Counted from the first letter of the stretch, positions 17,611 through 26,781 are shown. The stretch is 64,000 nt of DNA from Microbacterium sp. NIBRBAC000506063 (GCF_017968845.1 NZ_CP072876.1:1736001-1800000), one strand, 5' to 3'. Notes: generated by a model from the sequence alone, not told the origin. A program made the numbers and translations.

Positions 17611-17648
17611 GGGGGCGCCCCGAACCGCAGTCGCGGTCCGGGCGCCCC
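17611..17648 (+). terminator. Intra-operon hairpin after the sugar-binding protein gene
   Basis: GGGGCGCCC (17612-17620) pairs with GGGCGCCCC (17640-17648), with partial pairing inside. No T tract follows, so it more likely stabilises the upstream message or partly attenuates, giving more binding protein than permease. Confidence 0.55.
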
Positions 17649-17806
17649 ACCGCCCCCAGCCTTGATCCATCGGTATTGACCTCGACATATGGGGGAGACA
17701 GCGTTGTTCACGACCCATTCAGATGAGGGCAGCGCGCAGCATCGCGTGCGCCCGTCCACGACTTCTCGGCCCTCGGTCGACGCTGAACGCAGGGAAGTGA
17801 TGCGCG

Positions 17807-18787
17807 ATGCGAGGTGACTTCTGGGGATCCACCGCCGAGAAACTCGGCTTGCTCGGCATCGGCCTCGTCGTGTTCATCGCGGTGATCGGCCTCGTCCTGT
17901 TCCTCGCGGATAAAGCACCCAAGCGAGGCCGCGACGTCGTCCAACTCCTGGCGTTCCTCGCGCCGGCGCTCATCCTGCTGATCGTGGGTCTCGTGTACCC
18001 GGCGATCCGGACGACGTATCTCGCCTTCACCGACCGTCGCGGCGAGTGGGTCGGCCTCGACAACTTCGTCTGGATGTTCACCCAGCCGAACACCCTGATC
18101 GTCCTCGGCAACACTTTCCTCTGGGTGGCGCTCGTCCCGGCGTTCTCGACGCTGGTCGGGCTCGCCTACGCGGTGTTCATCGACAAGTCCAAGGGCGAGA
18201 AGGCGCTGAAGGCACTCGTCTTCATGCCGATGGCGATCTCCTTCGTCGGCGCGGGTATCATCTGGCGCTTCGTCTACGAGTACCGGGCCGAAGGCTTCGA
18301 GCAGATCGGTATCCTCAACCAGCTCGTCGTCTGGCTCGGCGGCACGCCGCAGCAGTGGCTGATCAACTCGCCGTGGAACACCGTCTTCCTCATCATCGTG
18401 ATGATCTGGATCCAGACCGGCTTCGCGATGGTGCTGCTGTCGGCCTCGATCAAGGCGGTTCCGGTCGAACGCATCGAGGCGGCCAAGCTCGACGGCGCCA
18501 ACGCCTGGCAGCAGTTCCGGAACGTCACGATCCCCGAGATCCGTCCGACGATCGTCGTGGTCGTCACGACGATCACGATCGCGACCCTGAAGGTCTTCGA
18601 CATCGTCCGAGCGATGACCGGCGGAAACTTCAACACGAGCGTCATCGCCAATGAGATGTACACGCAGGCGTTCAACCGCGGCGAGTTCGGTCAGGGTTCG
18701 GCGCTGGCGGTCGTGCTCTTCATCATGGTGCTGCCCATTGTGATCTACAACGTCAGAGTGATGCGCAAGCAGAGGGAGGTGCGCTGA
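17807..18787 (+). CDS. Sugar ABC transporter permease, MalF/AglF type
   Basis: A 326-residue inner-membrane subunit with about eight membrane spans, an extended N-terminal span (LGLLGIGLVVFIAVIGLVLFL) typical of AglF proteins, and the ATPase-contact loop EAAKLDGANAWQQFRNVTIP. ATG 17807 is the first start in this frame with AGGGA upstream. A 42-codon frame (17689-17817) ending 11 bases inside this gene reads like an N-terminal extension (MGETALFTTHSDEG…EVMRDAR, then GDFWGST) and would join if two G were missing at about 17814, so the true start may be 17689. Confidence 0.9.
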   Translation: MRGDFWGSTAEKLGLLGIGLVVFIAVIGLVLFLADKAPKRGRDVVQLLAFLAPALILLIVGLVYPAIRTTYLAFTDRRGEWVGLDNFVWMFTQPNTLIVLGNTFLWVALVPAFSTLVGLAYAVFIDKSKGEKALKALVFMPMAISFVGAGIIWRFVYEYRAEGFEQIGILNQLVVWLGGTPQQWLINSPWNTVFLIIVMIWIQTGFAMVLLSASIKAVPVERIEAAKLDGANAWQQFRNVTIPEIRPTIVVVVTTITIATLKVFDIVRAMTGGNFNTSVIANEMYTQAFNRGEFGQGSALAVVLFIMVLPIVIYNVRVMRKQREVR

Positions 18788-19725
18788 TGGCCATCGCGCC
18801 GATTAATGTGTCCGGGCAGGACTTGAACACCGAGGCGGTCACCGTCCGCCGTGGGTCCAAGGCGTCGCGCGTCAAGAAGACGCTGACCTCGCCCTGGGCG
18901 ACCGCCGCGGCGATCATCATCGCCGTGATCTGGACGATTCCCACCTTCGGGCTGTTCGTCTCGTCCTTCCGGCCGCCCAACGACATCCGCTCGACCGGAT
19001 GGTGGACGGTCTTCACGAATCCGTCGTTCACGCTCGATAACTACGCGGAGGTGCTCTTCGCCTCGGGGGCGTCGAGTGCGAACCTGGGTTCGTACTTCAT
19101 CAACTCCTTCGTCATCGCGATCCCCTCCGCGCTCTTCCCGATCGTGCTGGGCGCGATGGCCGCCTACGCTCTCGCCTGGATCCCCTTCCGGGGGGCGCAC
19201 TGGATCTTCATCATCATCTTCGCGCTGCAGATCGTGCCGCTGCAGATGGCGCTGATTCCGCTGCTGCAGATCTTCTCGCAGGTGCTGGGCATCAGCGGCA
19301 CCTTCCCGGCCGTGTGGGTCGCCCACACGATCTTCGGGCTCCCGCTCATGACGTTCCTGCTGCACAACTTCATCGCGCAGATACCGGGCGATGTGCTGGA
19401 GGCCGCGCGCGTGGACGGCGCCAACCACACGCAGATCTTCTTCCGGATCATCCTGCCGCTGTCGGTGCCTGCTCTGGCGAGCATGGCGATCTTCCAGTTC
19501 CTGTGGGTGTGGAACGACCTGCTGGTGGCGCTGGTGTTCTCGGGCGGAACGGTCGAAGTCGCCCCGCTCACACAGCGACTGGCGGAGATGGTCGGAAACT
19601 TCGGCCGGAACACGCACATCCTGCCGGCGGGAGCATTCATCTCGATCATCGTGCCGCTGATCGTGTTCTTCGCGCTGCAGCGCTACTTCGTGCGCGGACT
19701 GCTGGCCGGCTCGACGAAGGGCTGA
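18787..19725 (+). CDS. Sugar ABC transporter permease, MalG/AglG type
   Basis: The second channel subunit, 312 residues, whose ATG shares one base with the preceding stop (TGATG). Six membrane spans and the EAA loop EAARVDGANHTQIFFRIILP are clear, and FVSSFRPPNDIRSTGWW is typical of the AglG subgroup. No ATPase gene follows; such transporters commonly use a shared MsiK-type ATPase encoded elsewhere, which is known for actinobacteria and inferred here. Confidence 0.92.
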   Translation: MAIAPINVSGQDLNTEAVTVRRGSKASRVKKTLTSPWATAAAIIIAVIWTIPTFGLFVSSFRPPNDIRSTGWWTVFTNPSFTLDNYAEVLFASGASSANLGSYFINSFVIAIPSALFPIVLGAMAAYALAWIPFRGAHWIFIIIFALQIVPLQMALIPLLQIFSQVLGISGTFPAVWVAHTIFGLPLMTFLLHNFIAQIPGDVLEAARVDGANHTQIFFRIILPLSVPALASMAIFQFLWVWNDLLVALVFSGGTVEVAPLTQRLAEMVGNFGRNTHILPAGAFISIIVPLIVFFALQRYFVRGLLAGSTKG

Positions 19726-19738
19726 CCGACGGGCGTGA

Positions 19739-19773
19739 GCCGGATGCCGCGACTTCTTTCCGCGGCATCCGGC
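19739..19773 (+). terminator. Terminator after the sugar ABC operon
   Basis: A 13-base perfect stem, GCCGGATGCCGCG (19739-19751) with CGCGGCATCCGGC (19761-19773), and loop ACTTCTTTC. Its arms are made of the iterated GGATGCCG word. Confidence 0.7.
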
Positions 19774-19795
19774 CCCGCCGCGTACGCTGGAGCAT

Positions 19796-21186
19796 GTGAA
19801 ATATGCGGAGAACATCGTCGAGCTCGTCGGCGACACGCCCTTGGTCAAATTGCAGCGGGTCACGGAAGACATCGCCTGCACGGTGCTCGTCAAACTCGAG
19901 TACCTGAACCCCGGCGGGTCGAGCAAGGACCGCATCGCCACACGCATCATCGACGCGGCCGAGGCCGAGGGCAAGTTGAAGCCCGGCGGCACGATCGTCG
20001 AGCCCACGAGCGGCAACACCGGTGTCGGGCTGGCCCTCGTCGCACAGCAGCGCGGGTACCGCTGCGTGTTTGTCCTCCCCGACAAGGTCGGCGAGGACAA
20101 GATCAATGTGCTGCGGGCGTACGGTGCCGAGATCGTCGTGACGCCGACATCCGTCCCCGCCGACAGCCCCGAGTCGTACTACAGCGTCAGCGACCGTCTC
20201 GCCGCGGAGATCCCGGGCGCCTTCAAGCCGAACCAGTATGAGAACCAGAACGGCCCGCGCAGCCATTACGAGTCCACCGGGCCGGAGATCTGGCGCGACA
20301 CCGACGGAACGATCACGCACTTCGTCGCCGGTGTCGGCACGGGCGGCACGATCACCGGCACGGGCCGGTACCTGCGGGAGGTGTCGGATGACGCGGTGCG
20401 CATCATCGGCATCGATCCCGAGGGCAGCGTCTACTCGGGCGGCACGGGTCGTCCCTATCTCGTCGAGGGAGTGGGCGAGGACATCTGGCCGGGCGCCTAC
20501 GATCCGAAGATCCCGCATGAGATCGTCGCCGTCGACGACGCGGAGTCGTTCGCGATGACCCGCAGGCTCGCCGAGGAGGAGGGCATCCTCGTGGGTGGTT
20601 CGAGCGGGATGGCCGTCGCCGGCGCCCTGCGCGTGGCGAAGGATCTGCCGGCCGAGGCCGTCATGGTCGTGCTTCTGCCCGACGGCGGTCGCGGATACCT
20701 CGGAAAGATCTTCAACGACTCCTGGATGCGCGCCTACGGCTTCGCCGAGGCACCGGAGGGCGAGACTGTGGCCGATGTGCTCGAGGCGCGGGCGCTTCGG
20801 CAGGCTCAGGGCCGGGAAGAGGAGACATCCCCGCCCTCGTGCATGCGCACCCGACCGACACGGTGCTGGAGGCCATCGAGATGATGACCGAGTTCGGCGT
20901 CTCGCAGCTCGTCGTACTCAGTGCCGAGCCGCCCGTCATGATGGGTGAGGTCGTCGGCACGGTCGATGAGAAGGGGCTGCTGGATCTGCTCTTCCGCGGC
21001 GAGGCGAAGCCGGCGGATGCCGTGGGCGTCCATGTCTCGGATCCGATGCCGCTCATCGGCATCCGGGACTCGATCGCCCAGGCGCGCGCGGCGCTGGCGG
21101 AGGCCGACGCGCTGCTGGTGACCGAGGAGGGCAAGCCCCACACGGTGCTCACCCGGCAGGACCTGCTGGCCCACCTCTCGCACTGA
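19796..21186 (+). CDS. Cystathionine beta-synthase (frame broken)
   Basis: A PLP enzyme condensing homocysteine with serine (or O-acetylserine) to cystathionine, about 463 residues. The PLP lysine is in NPGGSSKDRIA, the phosphate loop is TSGNTGVGLAL, and GVGTGGTITGTGRYL is conserved. A C-terminal pair of CBS domains starts at AHPTDTVLEAIEMM and ends at VLTRQDLLAHLSH. The linker holds a diverged REP-like sequence (20794-20811) and a break near 20814 that one G repairs. GTG 19796 lies seven bases behind TACGCT, suggesting a leaderless message. With the next gene it forms a transsulfuration pair. Confidence 0.92.
20794..20811 (+). repeat. REP-like element, family A, inside cbs
   Basis: GCTTCGGCAGGCTCAGGG is a diverged copy of the repeat at 4349. 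It is read in frame as Leu-Arg-Gln-Ala-Gln-Gly in the linker between the catalytic and CBS domains. Confidence 0.5.
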
Positions 21187-21241
21187 CGCGTGGCGTAATA
21201 CGACGGCCCTTGACGACCTCCTCCGACGTAGGCTGAGAGAC

Positions 21242-22399
21242 ATGTCCGACCACAGCTTCGCCACGCGCGCCATCCACGCCGGCCAGGAGTTCGACCCGAC
21301 GACGGGTGCGATCATTCCGCCGATCTACCAGACCTCGACGTTCGTGCAGGACGGCATCGGCGGCTTCCGCGGCGGCTACGAGTACAACCGTGCGGGCAAC
21401 CCCACGCGCACCTCGCTGGAGACGCAGCTGGCGGCGCTGGAGGGCGGCGTGAGCGCGCTGTCGTTCGCCTCGGGCCTGGCATCCGAGGACGCCCTTCTGC
21501 GCGCCCTGCTGCGCCCGGGCGACCACGTGCTGCTCGGCAACGACGTGTACGGCGGCACGCACCGGCTCCTCTCCCAGGTGTGGGGCCCGTGGGGCATCGA
21601 GACGAGCACGGTCGAGCTGTCCGACCTCGATGCGGTGCGTGGCGGCATCCGACCCGAGACGAAGATCGTGTGGATCGAGACGCCGAGCAACCCGCTGCTG
21701 AAGATCGTCGACATCGCCGCGGTTGCGGAGCTCGCGCACGCCGCGGGTGCGACCGTCGTCGTCGACAACACCTTCGCCTCGCCGGCACTGCAGCAGCCGC
21801 TGGCGCTCGGCGCCGACGTGGTCGTGCACTCGACGACCAAGTACCTCGGCGGCCACTCCGATGTGCTGGGCGGCGCCGTCGTCTTCGGCGACGACCGCTT
21901 CGTCGATGCGGTGAAGTTCCAGCAGTTCGCCGTCGGCGCCGTCTCGGCTCCGCTGGATGCCTGGCTCACGACCCGGGGGGTCAAGACCCTCGCGGTCCGG
22001 ATGCGGCAGCACACCGAGAACGCCACCGCGATCGCCGAGTGGGCCGCGGCCCGGCCCGAGTTCGCGACGGTGTTCTACCCCGGGCTGGCCACCCATCCTG
22101 GTCACGAGGTGGCCGCACGCCAGATGAGCGGCTTCGGAGGGATGCTCTCCTTCGGGCTGGCCGCCGGTCCCGGCGCCGCTCGCGCCTTCGCCGAGGCGAC
22201 GGAGCTCTTCCAACTCGCCGAGTCGCTGGGCGGCGTCGAGTCGCTCATCGGCTACCCGCCGGAGATGACGCACGCCTCCGTCCGCGGCACCGAACTCGCC
22301 GTCCCCGAGAACGTGGTGCGTCTCTCGGTCGGCATCGAGGAAGCCGGCGACCTCATCGCCGACCTCGAGCAGGCGCTGGCGAAGATCGCCGGTCGCTGA
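21242..22399 (+). CDS. Cystathionine gamma-synthase/gamma-lyase
   Basis: A Cys/Met-metabolism PLP enzyme of 385 residues. The start HSFATRAIHAGQEFDPTTGA and YEYNRAGNPTR are family signatures. The PLP lysine lies in HSTTKYLGGHSDVLGG, and the C-terminus has SLGGVESLIGYPPEMTHASV and RLSVGIE. Motifs do not separate synthase from lyase. Placed 56 bases after cystathionine beta-synthase, a lyase would complete homocysteine-to-cysteine transsulfuration. ATG 21242 lies seven bases behind TAGGCT (leaderless style). Confidence 0.9.
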   Translation: MSDHSFATRAIHAGQEFDPTTGAIIPPIYQTSTFVQDGIGGFRGGYEYNRAGNPTRTSLETQLAALEGGVSALSFASGLASEDALLRALLRPGDHVLLGNDVYGGTHRLLSQVWGPWGIETSTVELSDLDAVRGGIRPETKIVWIETPSNPLLKIVDIAAVAELAHAAGATVVVDNTFASPALQQPLALGADVVVHSTTKYLGGHSDVLGGAVVFGDDRFVDAVKFQQFAVGAVSAPLDAWLTTRGVKTLAVRMRQHTENATAIAEWAAARPEFATVFYPGLATHPGHEVAARQMSGFGGMLSFGLAAGPGAARAFAEATELFQLAESLGGVESLIGYPPEMTHASVRGTELAVPENVVRLSVGIEEAGDLIADLEQALAKIAGR

Positions 22400-22454
22400 G
22401 CCGGCGATTCCGGGCGGTACCAGGCATCCTGGGAGAGATATCCTGTAGCGTAGT

Positions 22455-22468
22455 TCGAATCGATTCGA
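22455..22468 (+). promoter_or_regulatory. Palindromic operator candidate before the efflux gene
   Basis: TCGAATCGATTCGA is a perfect 14-base palindrome, rare in this GC-rich context. It lies 47 bases before the efflux pump start. A TetR- or MarR-type repressor site is a reasonable guess; no regulator gene adjoins. Confidence 0.45.
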
Positions 22469-22514
22469 TTCTGCCGTGCTCTGCGGCATCCGCTCTCTCC
22501 TTTCCGGAAGCTCT

Positions 22515-23837
22515 GTGACCGACCCCACTTCGCCTGCATCCTCGCCGCGCCCCTCGACGGGTGCCATCCGCACCATCGGATCCAACCCCGCGACCGCCCC
22601 GATCGTCCTCCACCCCGGCGACGCGATCCCCACGCGCCGTCGTGTGCTCTACGTGATCCTGCTGGGCGCCCTCACCGCCCTCGGTCCTTTCACGATCGAC
22701 CTGTACCTGCCGGCGTTCCCGGTGCTGCAGGAGGACTTCAACACGACGAAGGCGGCAATCCAGCTCACCCTCTCGGGCACGATGATCGGGTTCGCGATCG
22801 GTCAGCTGGTGGTCGGTCCGCTCAGCGACAAGGTGGGCCGACGCGTTCCGCTCATCGCCGTGACGGCGCTGCACGTGCTGGCGAGCACCGCTGCGGCGCT
22901 GGCGCCGAATCTCGAGCTGCTCAGCGTCACCCGGGTGTTCATGGGCATCGGCGCGGCCGCCGGCGGCGTCGTCGCCATGGCGATCGTGCGCGACCTGTTC
23001 GGCGGACGGCGCCTGGTCATCATGCTCTCGCGGCTCGCGCTCGTCTCAGGCGCGGCCCCCGTGATCGCGCCGCTGACCGGCTCGGCTCTCCTCACAGTGA
23101 TGCCCTGGCGCGGCATCTTCTACGTGCTCGCCGCCTATGGCGCGGTCATGCTGGTCTGCGCGGTGGTCTTCATCCCCGAGACGCTGCCGAAGGAGCGCCG
23201 CGGCGGGGTCGTGGGAACGATGACGATGGGCCAGCGGTACAAGAGCGTGCTCACCGACCGCGTGTACATCGGCGTTCTCATCATCGGGGGCATGACCTTC
23301 TCGGGCCTGTTCTCTTACCTCGCCGCCTCGCCCTTCCTCTTCCAGGAGACCTACGGGCTCAACGCCCAGCAGTACGGTCTGCTCTTCGCCGTGAACTCCC
23401 TCGGTCTGGTCGTCGCGGTGCAGGTCTCGGCACGCCTTGCCGCGAGGTTCGGCCCTCAGTGGGTGCTCGCCTGGTCGACGGGGGCACTGCTGTTCTTCGG
23501 TACCTCGATCATCGTCGCCGACCTGCTCGGTCTCGGACTCTGGGGAACGGTCGTCACGCTGAGCCTGTTCATGGTCTCCTGCGGCTTCACCTTCCCCAAC
23601 GTGCAGGTGCTCGCCCTCGACCGGCACCCGGCGGCGGCGGGAACGGCGGCCTCGCTCATCGGTGCCGCCAACTTCGGCGTCGCCGCGATCATCTCGCCGC
23701 TCGCGGAGGCCGTCACCCACAGCGGGGAGACCACCGCGACCTCCATGGCGTCGGTCATGGTCGGATGCGCCGTCGTCGGCGTTCTCGCGCTCTGGCTCAT
23801 CGTGCGCCCGCGCGCGGTCGGCATGCTGAATCCTTAG
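22515..23837 (+). CDS. Bcr/CflA-family drug efflux MFS transporter
   Basis: A 440-residue major-facilitator pump with 12 predicted spans. Family signatures include GPFTIDLYLPAFPVLQEDF in the first span, the A-motif GPLSDKVGRRVPL, and the drug-efflux motif region AAGGVVAMAIVRDLF. Such pumps export bicyclomycin, chloramphenicol-like and other small molecules. GTG 22515 is chosen for the GGAAG six bases upstream. A 14-base palindrome in the leader may be its operator. Confidence 0.92.
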   Translation: MTDPTSPASSPRPSTGAIRTIGSNPATAPIVLHPGDAIPTRRRVLYVILLGALTALGPFTIDLYLPAFPVLQEDFNTTKAAIQLTLSGTMIGFAIGQLVVGPLSDKVGRRVPLIAVTALHVLASTAAALAPNLELLSVTRVFMGIGAAAGGVVAMAIVRDLFGGRRLVIMLSRLALVSGAAPVIAPLTGSALLTVMPWRGIFYVLAAYGAVMLVCAVVFIPETLPKERRGGVVGTMTMGQRYKSVLTDRVYIGVLIIGGMTFSGLFSYLAASPFLFQETYGLNAQQYGLLFAVNSLGLVVAVQVSARLAARFGPQWVLAWSTGALLFFGTSIIVADLLGLGLWGTVVTLSLFMVSCGFTFPNVQVLALDRHPAAAGTAASLIGAANFGVAAIISPLAEAVTHSGETTATSMASVMVGCAVVGVLALWLIVRPRAVGMLNP

Positions 23838-23869
23838 TGTCGCCGCGCAGCGCCCTGCACAATGGGACG

Positions 23870-25102
23870 ATGACGTCGCGCACTCTTCTGGCCTCGGGAC
23901 TCGCCTGCCTCGCCCTGGCGGTCGGGCTCGGTGTGCTCATCGTCCAGACGATCGGCGACGGCCCGCTCCCGGTCGACGTGTGGTGGAACGCCTTCATGAC
24001 CGAGGCGCGCTCAGACCTGACCGTCTCCTTCGCTCGCACACTGGATCGTCTCGGCGGCGGCCGGTTCGCGCTGTTCGTCGTGCCCGGGGCGATCGCGATT
24101 CTGCTGATCGTGCTGCGGCGCTGGCGGGCGCTCGCCTTCGCCCTGGCGACCTTCATCGCCAGCGTCGCGGTTGTGCAACTGCTCAAGAACCTCTTCGGGC
24201 GAGGCCGCCCCGAAGACATGCTCGTGCTGTCGGACTTCGGCTCCTTCCCCTCCGGGCATGCGGCCAACGCCGCGACGATCGCGGTCGTGCTGTGGGTCGT
24301 TTTCCCGCGGGTGTGGGTCGCCGTCGCCGGAGCCGTCTGGGTTCTCGCGATGGCGTTCTCGCGCACCGTGCTCTCGGTGCACTGGCTCTCCGACACGATC
24401 GGGGGAGCGCTCGTCGGCGCGGGAGTGGCGTTCGTCGCCGCGGCGATCTCGGCGCCGTGGATCGCGCGGGATCGCGCAGGAGAAGGAGACGACATGATTG
24501 GCTTCGGCATCCGACCCTTCCGTCACGAGGATCGTGACGCGGTGGCGGAGGTGTGCGTGAAGACGGCGGATGCCGGAACGGATGCCACGGGCATGTTCCG
24601 CGACGACCGGCTGTGGGCCGACGTGTTCGCCCTGCCGTATGTCGAGCGGCATCCGGATCTCGCCTGGGTCGTCGAGGCGCCAGGCGCCGGGGTCGTCGGA
24701 TACGTCCTGGGCGTGGCCGACACCGACGCCTTCGAGACGTGGTTCCGCGACGAGTGGTGGCCGTCGCGCGTAGGGGCGTACGCGGAGTCGGATGCCGTCA
24801 TCCCGTCGAGGGAGGCCGAGATCCTGCGCTACGCCGGGGCGAGGGCACCGGGGACGCTCTCGGCGACGGCCGAGTACCCCGCCCATCTGCACATCGACCT
24901 GCTGCCCGCGGCCCAGGGACAGGGGCTCGGACGGAAGCTCACCGATGCCCTCTTCGCCGCGCTGCGCGAGCGCGGCGTGCCGGGCCTGCACGTCGGTGTC
25001 GATCCGCGCAACACGGGCGCCGCGGCGTTCTACCAGCGGCTCGGCTTCGAGCGGCTGCCGTCCGCTCCAGGCGTGCTGCTGCTCGGCATCCGGCTTGCCT
25101 GA
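23870..25102 (+). CDS. PAP2 phosphatase fused in frame to GNAT acetyltransferase
   Basis: A single 410-codon frame. Residues 1 to about 208 are a PAP2 (type 2 phosphatidic-acid phosphatase) membrane protein with KNLFGRGRPED, FPSGHAANAAT and SVHWLSDTIGG, the three catalytic motifs. From codon 209 (ATG 24494) a GNAT acetyltransferase starts: IGFGIRPFRHEDRDAVAEV, the acetyl-CoA loop PAAQGQGLGRKLTDALF, and NTGAAAFYQRLGFE. AGGAGAAGGAG just before ATG 24494 looks like a ribosome site, so two proteins may be made, or a one-base insertion may have removed the PAP2 stop (an ATGA overlap exists in another frame). CACAAT six bases before ATG 23870 suggests a leaderless start. Confidence 0.85.
   Translation: MTSRTLLASGLACLALAVGLGVLIVQTIGDGPLPVDVWWNAFMTEARSDLTVSFARTLDRLGGGRFALFVVPGAIAILLIVLRRWRALAFALATFIASVAVVQLLKNLFGRGRPEDMLVLSDFGSFPSGHAANAATIAVVLWVVFPRVWVAVAGAVWVLAMAFSRTVLSVHWLSDTIGGALVGAGVAFVAAAISAPWIARDRAGEGDDMIGFGIRPFRHEDRDAVAEVCVKTADAGTDATGMFRDDRLWADVFALPYVERHPDLAWVVEAPGAGVVGYVLGVADTDAFETWFRDEWWPSRVGAYAESDAVIPSREAEILRYAGARAPGTLSATAEYPAHLHIDLLPAAQGQGLGRKLTDALFAALRERGVPGLHVGVDPRNTGAAAFYQRLGFERLPSAPGVLLLGIRLA
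24478..24497 (+). promoter_or_regulatory. Internal ribosome-binding site and start before the GNAT part
   Basis: AGGAGAAGGAG followed by ACGAC and ATG is a strong Shine-Dalgarno arrangement inside the PAP2-GNAT reading frame. ATG 24494 is followed by A, giving an ATGA typical of overlapping genes. Confidence 0.55.
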
Positions 25103-25165
25103 GAGCCGCCCGGTCACGAGGGGCCGGCGGGCAGGGTAGGATGGTCTGCGGCCCTCAGGGGCCCT

Positions 25166-25250
25166 GGAGGATTCGCCTAGTGGCCTATGGCGCACGCTTG
25201 GAAAGCGTGTTGAGTGAAAGCTCTCAGGGGTTCGAATCCCCTATCCTCCG
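25166..25250 (+). tRNA. tRNA-Ser (GGA)
   Basis: An 85-nt cloverleaf with the long variable arm of serine tRNAs. The acceptor GGAGGAT pairs with ATCCTCC, and the anticodon stem CACGC/GCGTG holds TTGGAAA with GGA at 25200-25202. The T-loop carries GGTTCGAATCC. CCA is not encoded. TAGGAT at 25137-25142 is a likely -10. Confidence 0.96.
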
Positions 25251-25319
25251 CCGATTTCTTGACTTCGCCAGCCGTGCCGGATGTGGCACCGCGGTGCGAC
25301 CTGGTGCACACTGAATCCC

Positions 25320-26216
25320 ATGGGATCAGCGTTGACCACCATCGGATTGCCCGTCGCCCTCGGCATCATCATGTTCGGCCTGGGGCTCACCCTCACACTC
25401 GGCGACTTCAAGAGAGTGCTGAAGCATCCGAAGGCGGTGTTCATCGCTCTCGTCTGCCAGCTCATCCTGCTGCCCGCGGTCTGCTTCGGCCTCGTGCTGC
25501 TGTTCCAGCTGCCCCCTGTCCTCGCGGTCGGCATGATGATGCTCGCCGCCTCCCCGGGAGGCACGACCGCGAACCTGTACAGCCATCTGTTCCGCGGCGA
25601 CGTCGCCCTGAACATCTCGCTGACGGCCGTGAACTCGGTGATCGCCGTGGTGACGCTCCCGATCATTACGAACATCGCCATCTGGTACTTCCAGCCCTTC
25701 GACGATCAGCTCGGACTGCAGTGGGGCAAGACCCTCGAGGTGTTCGCGATCGTGCTTCTGCCGGTCGCGCTGGGCATGCTCGTCCGGCACTTCTGGCCGC
25801 GATTTGCCGACCGGATGGATCGCCCGGTGCGGATCGCGTCGGTCATCATCCTCGTGGTCGTCATCGGCGGCGCCGTCGCGACGAACTGGCAGCTGCTCGT
25901 CGACAACTTCCTGAGCCTGGCCGGCATCACGGTGCTGTTCTGCGTGATCAGTCTCGCGGTCGGCTTCTGGGTGCCGCGCCTGTTCGGTGTGAGCGACCGT
26001 GAGGCGATCGCCTGCTCCTTCGAGATCGGCATCCACAACGCCACACTCGCGATCGTGATCGCCCAGTCTGTGCTGGGGTCGATGGAGCTGAGCCTGCCGG
26101 CAGCGGTCTACGGCGTACTGATGTTCTTCGTGGCGTTCGCGTTCGGATTCGTCGTGAGAGGAAAGATCCAGAAGGGCTCGGATGCCGCGAAGGCGTCCGC
26201 TCGGCCGACTTCCTAG
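25320..26216 (+). CDS. Bile acid:sodium symporter (BASS) family transporter
   Basis: A 298-residue membrane protein with nine to ten predicted spans. The family core is visible: GLTLTLGDFKRVLKHPKAV near the start, ASPGGTTANLYSHLFRGDVALN (the crossover region lining the sodium sites), and the second repeat EIGIHNATLAIVIAQSVLG. Members carry organic anions with sodium; the bacterial substrate is not predictable here. ATG 25320 follows CACACT by seven bases. Confidence 0.9.
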   Translation: MGSALTTIGLPVALGIIMFGLGLTLTLGDFKRVLKHPKAVFIALVCQLILLPAVCFGLVLLFQLPPVLAVGMMMLAASPGGTTANLYSHLFRGDVALNISLTAVNSVIAVVTLPIITNIAIWYFQPFDDQLGLQWGKTLEVFAIVLLPVALGMLVRHFWPRFADRMDRPVRIASVIILVVVIGGAVATNWQLLVDNFLSLAGITVLFCVISLAVGFWVPRLFGVSDREAIACSFEIGIHNATLAIVIAQSVLGSMELSLPAAVYGVLMFFVAFAFGFVVRGKIQKGSDAAKASARPTS

Positions 26217-26225
26217 ACTGGAGTC

Positions 26226-26720
26226 ATGCGCGCTCTGACAGAGACCGAAGTGCGGGAGGCGTTCGTCAACGCCTCCGAGGAGGAGTTGCGGCTGCTGCGG
26301 CTGCCGCACGACTTCCTGCTGGTCGACTGGGACTACCTGGACTTCTTCGCCTGGCGGGATCCGAGCGGGGCGAAGCGCGGCTACGTGCTCATGCAGGAGG
26401 ACGATCGGGTGATCGGTGTGGTGCTACACGCCTCCGGGCCCGGTCGCATGCGCTCGGGCATGTGCAACATCTGCCACACGATGCAGCCCGGTAACCAGGT
26501 GGGGCTCTTCACGGCGCGGCGCACGGGCGATGCGGGTCGCCGGGGCGACAGCGTCGGCACCTACATCTGCGCCGACCTGTCCTGCCACGAGAACGTGCGG
26601 CTGGCGCATCCGCTCGCCCCCAACGAAGTGCGGGCGCCCGGCCAGGTCGACATGCGCCTGGACGGCACCACGCGCCGCATGGAGAACTTCGTCGGGCGCG
26701 TGCGGGAGCCGGTGCCGTAG
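26226..26720 (+). CDS. FBP-domain treble-clef zinc-finger protein
   Basis: A 164-residue protein of the FBP (FusB-like, EF-G-binding) C-terminal zinc-finger family. Conserved features are DFLLVDWDYLDFFAWRDPSG, the zinc knuckle MCNICHTMQPGNQV, and the second pair in YICADLSCHENVRL. Homologues bind EF-G and can rescue it from fusidic acid, but this short form lacks the N-terminal helical part, so that role is uncertain. TAGACT ends six bases before the ATG (leaderless style). Confidence 0.85.
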   Translation: MRALTETEVREAFVNASEEELRLLRLPHDFLLVDWDYLDFFAWRDPSGAKRGYVLMQEDDRVIGVVLHASGPGRMRSGMCNICHTMQPGNQVGLFTARRTGDAGRRGDSVGTYICADLSCHENVRLAHPLAPNEVRAPGQVDMRLDGTTRRMENFVGRVREPVP

Positions 26721-26781
26721 GCTGGTGGTGGCATCCGATCCCATGTGAGGTCGGACTCAGTACCGCATCGAAGGAGACGTC

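Noticed and set aside
19774-21241. SAM or other riboswitch before the transsulfuration genes
   Set aside because: Both genes start within ten bases of a -10 element, leaving no leader to hold one.
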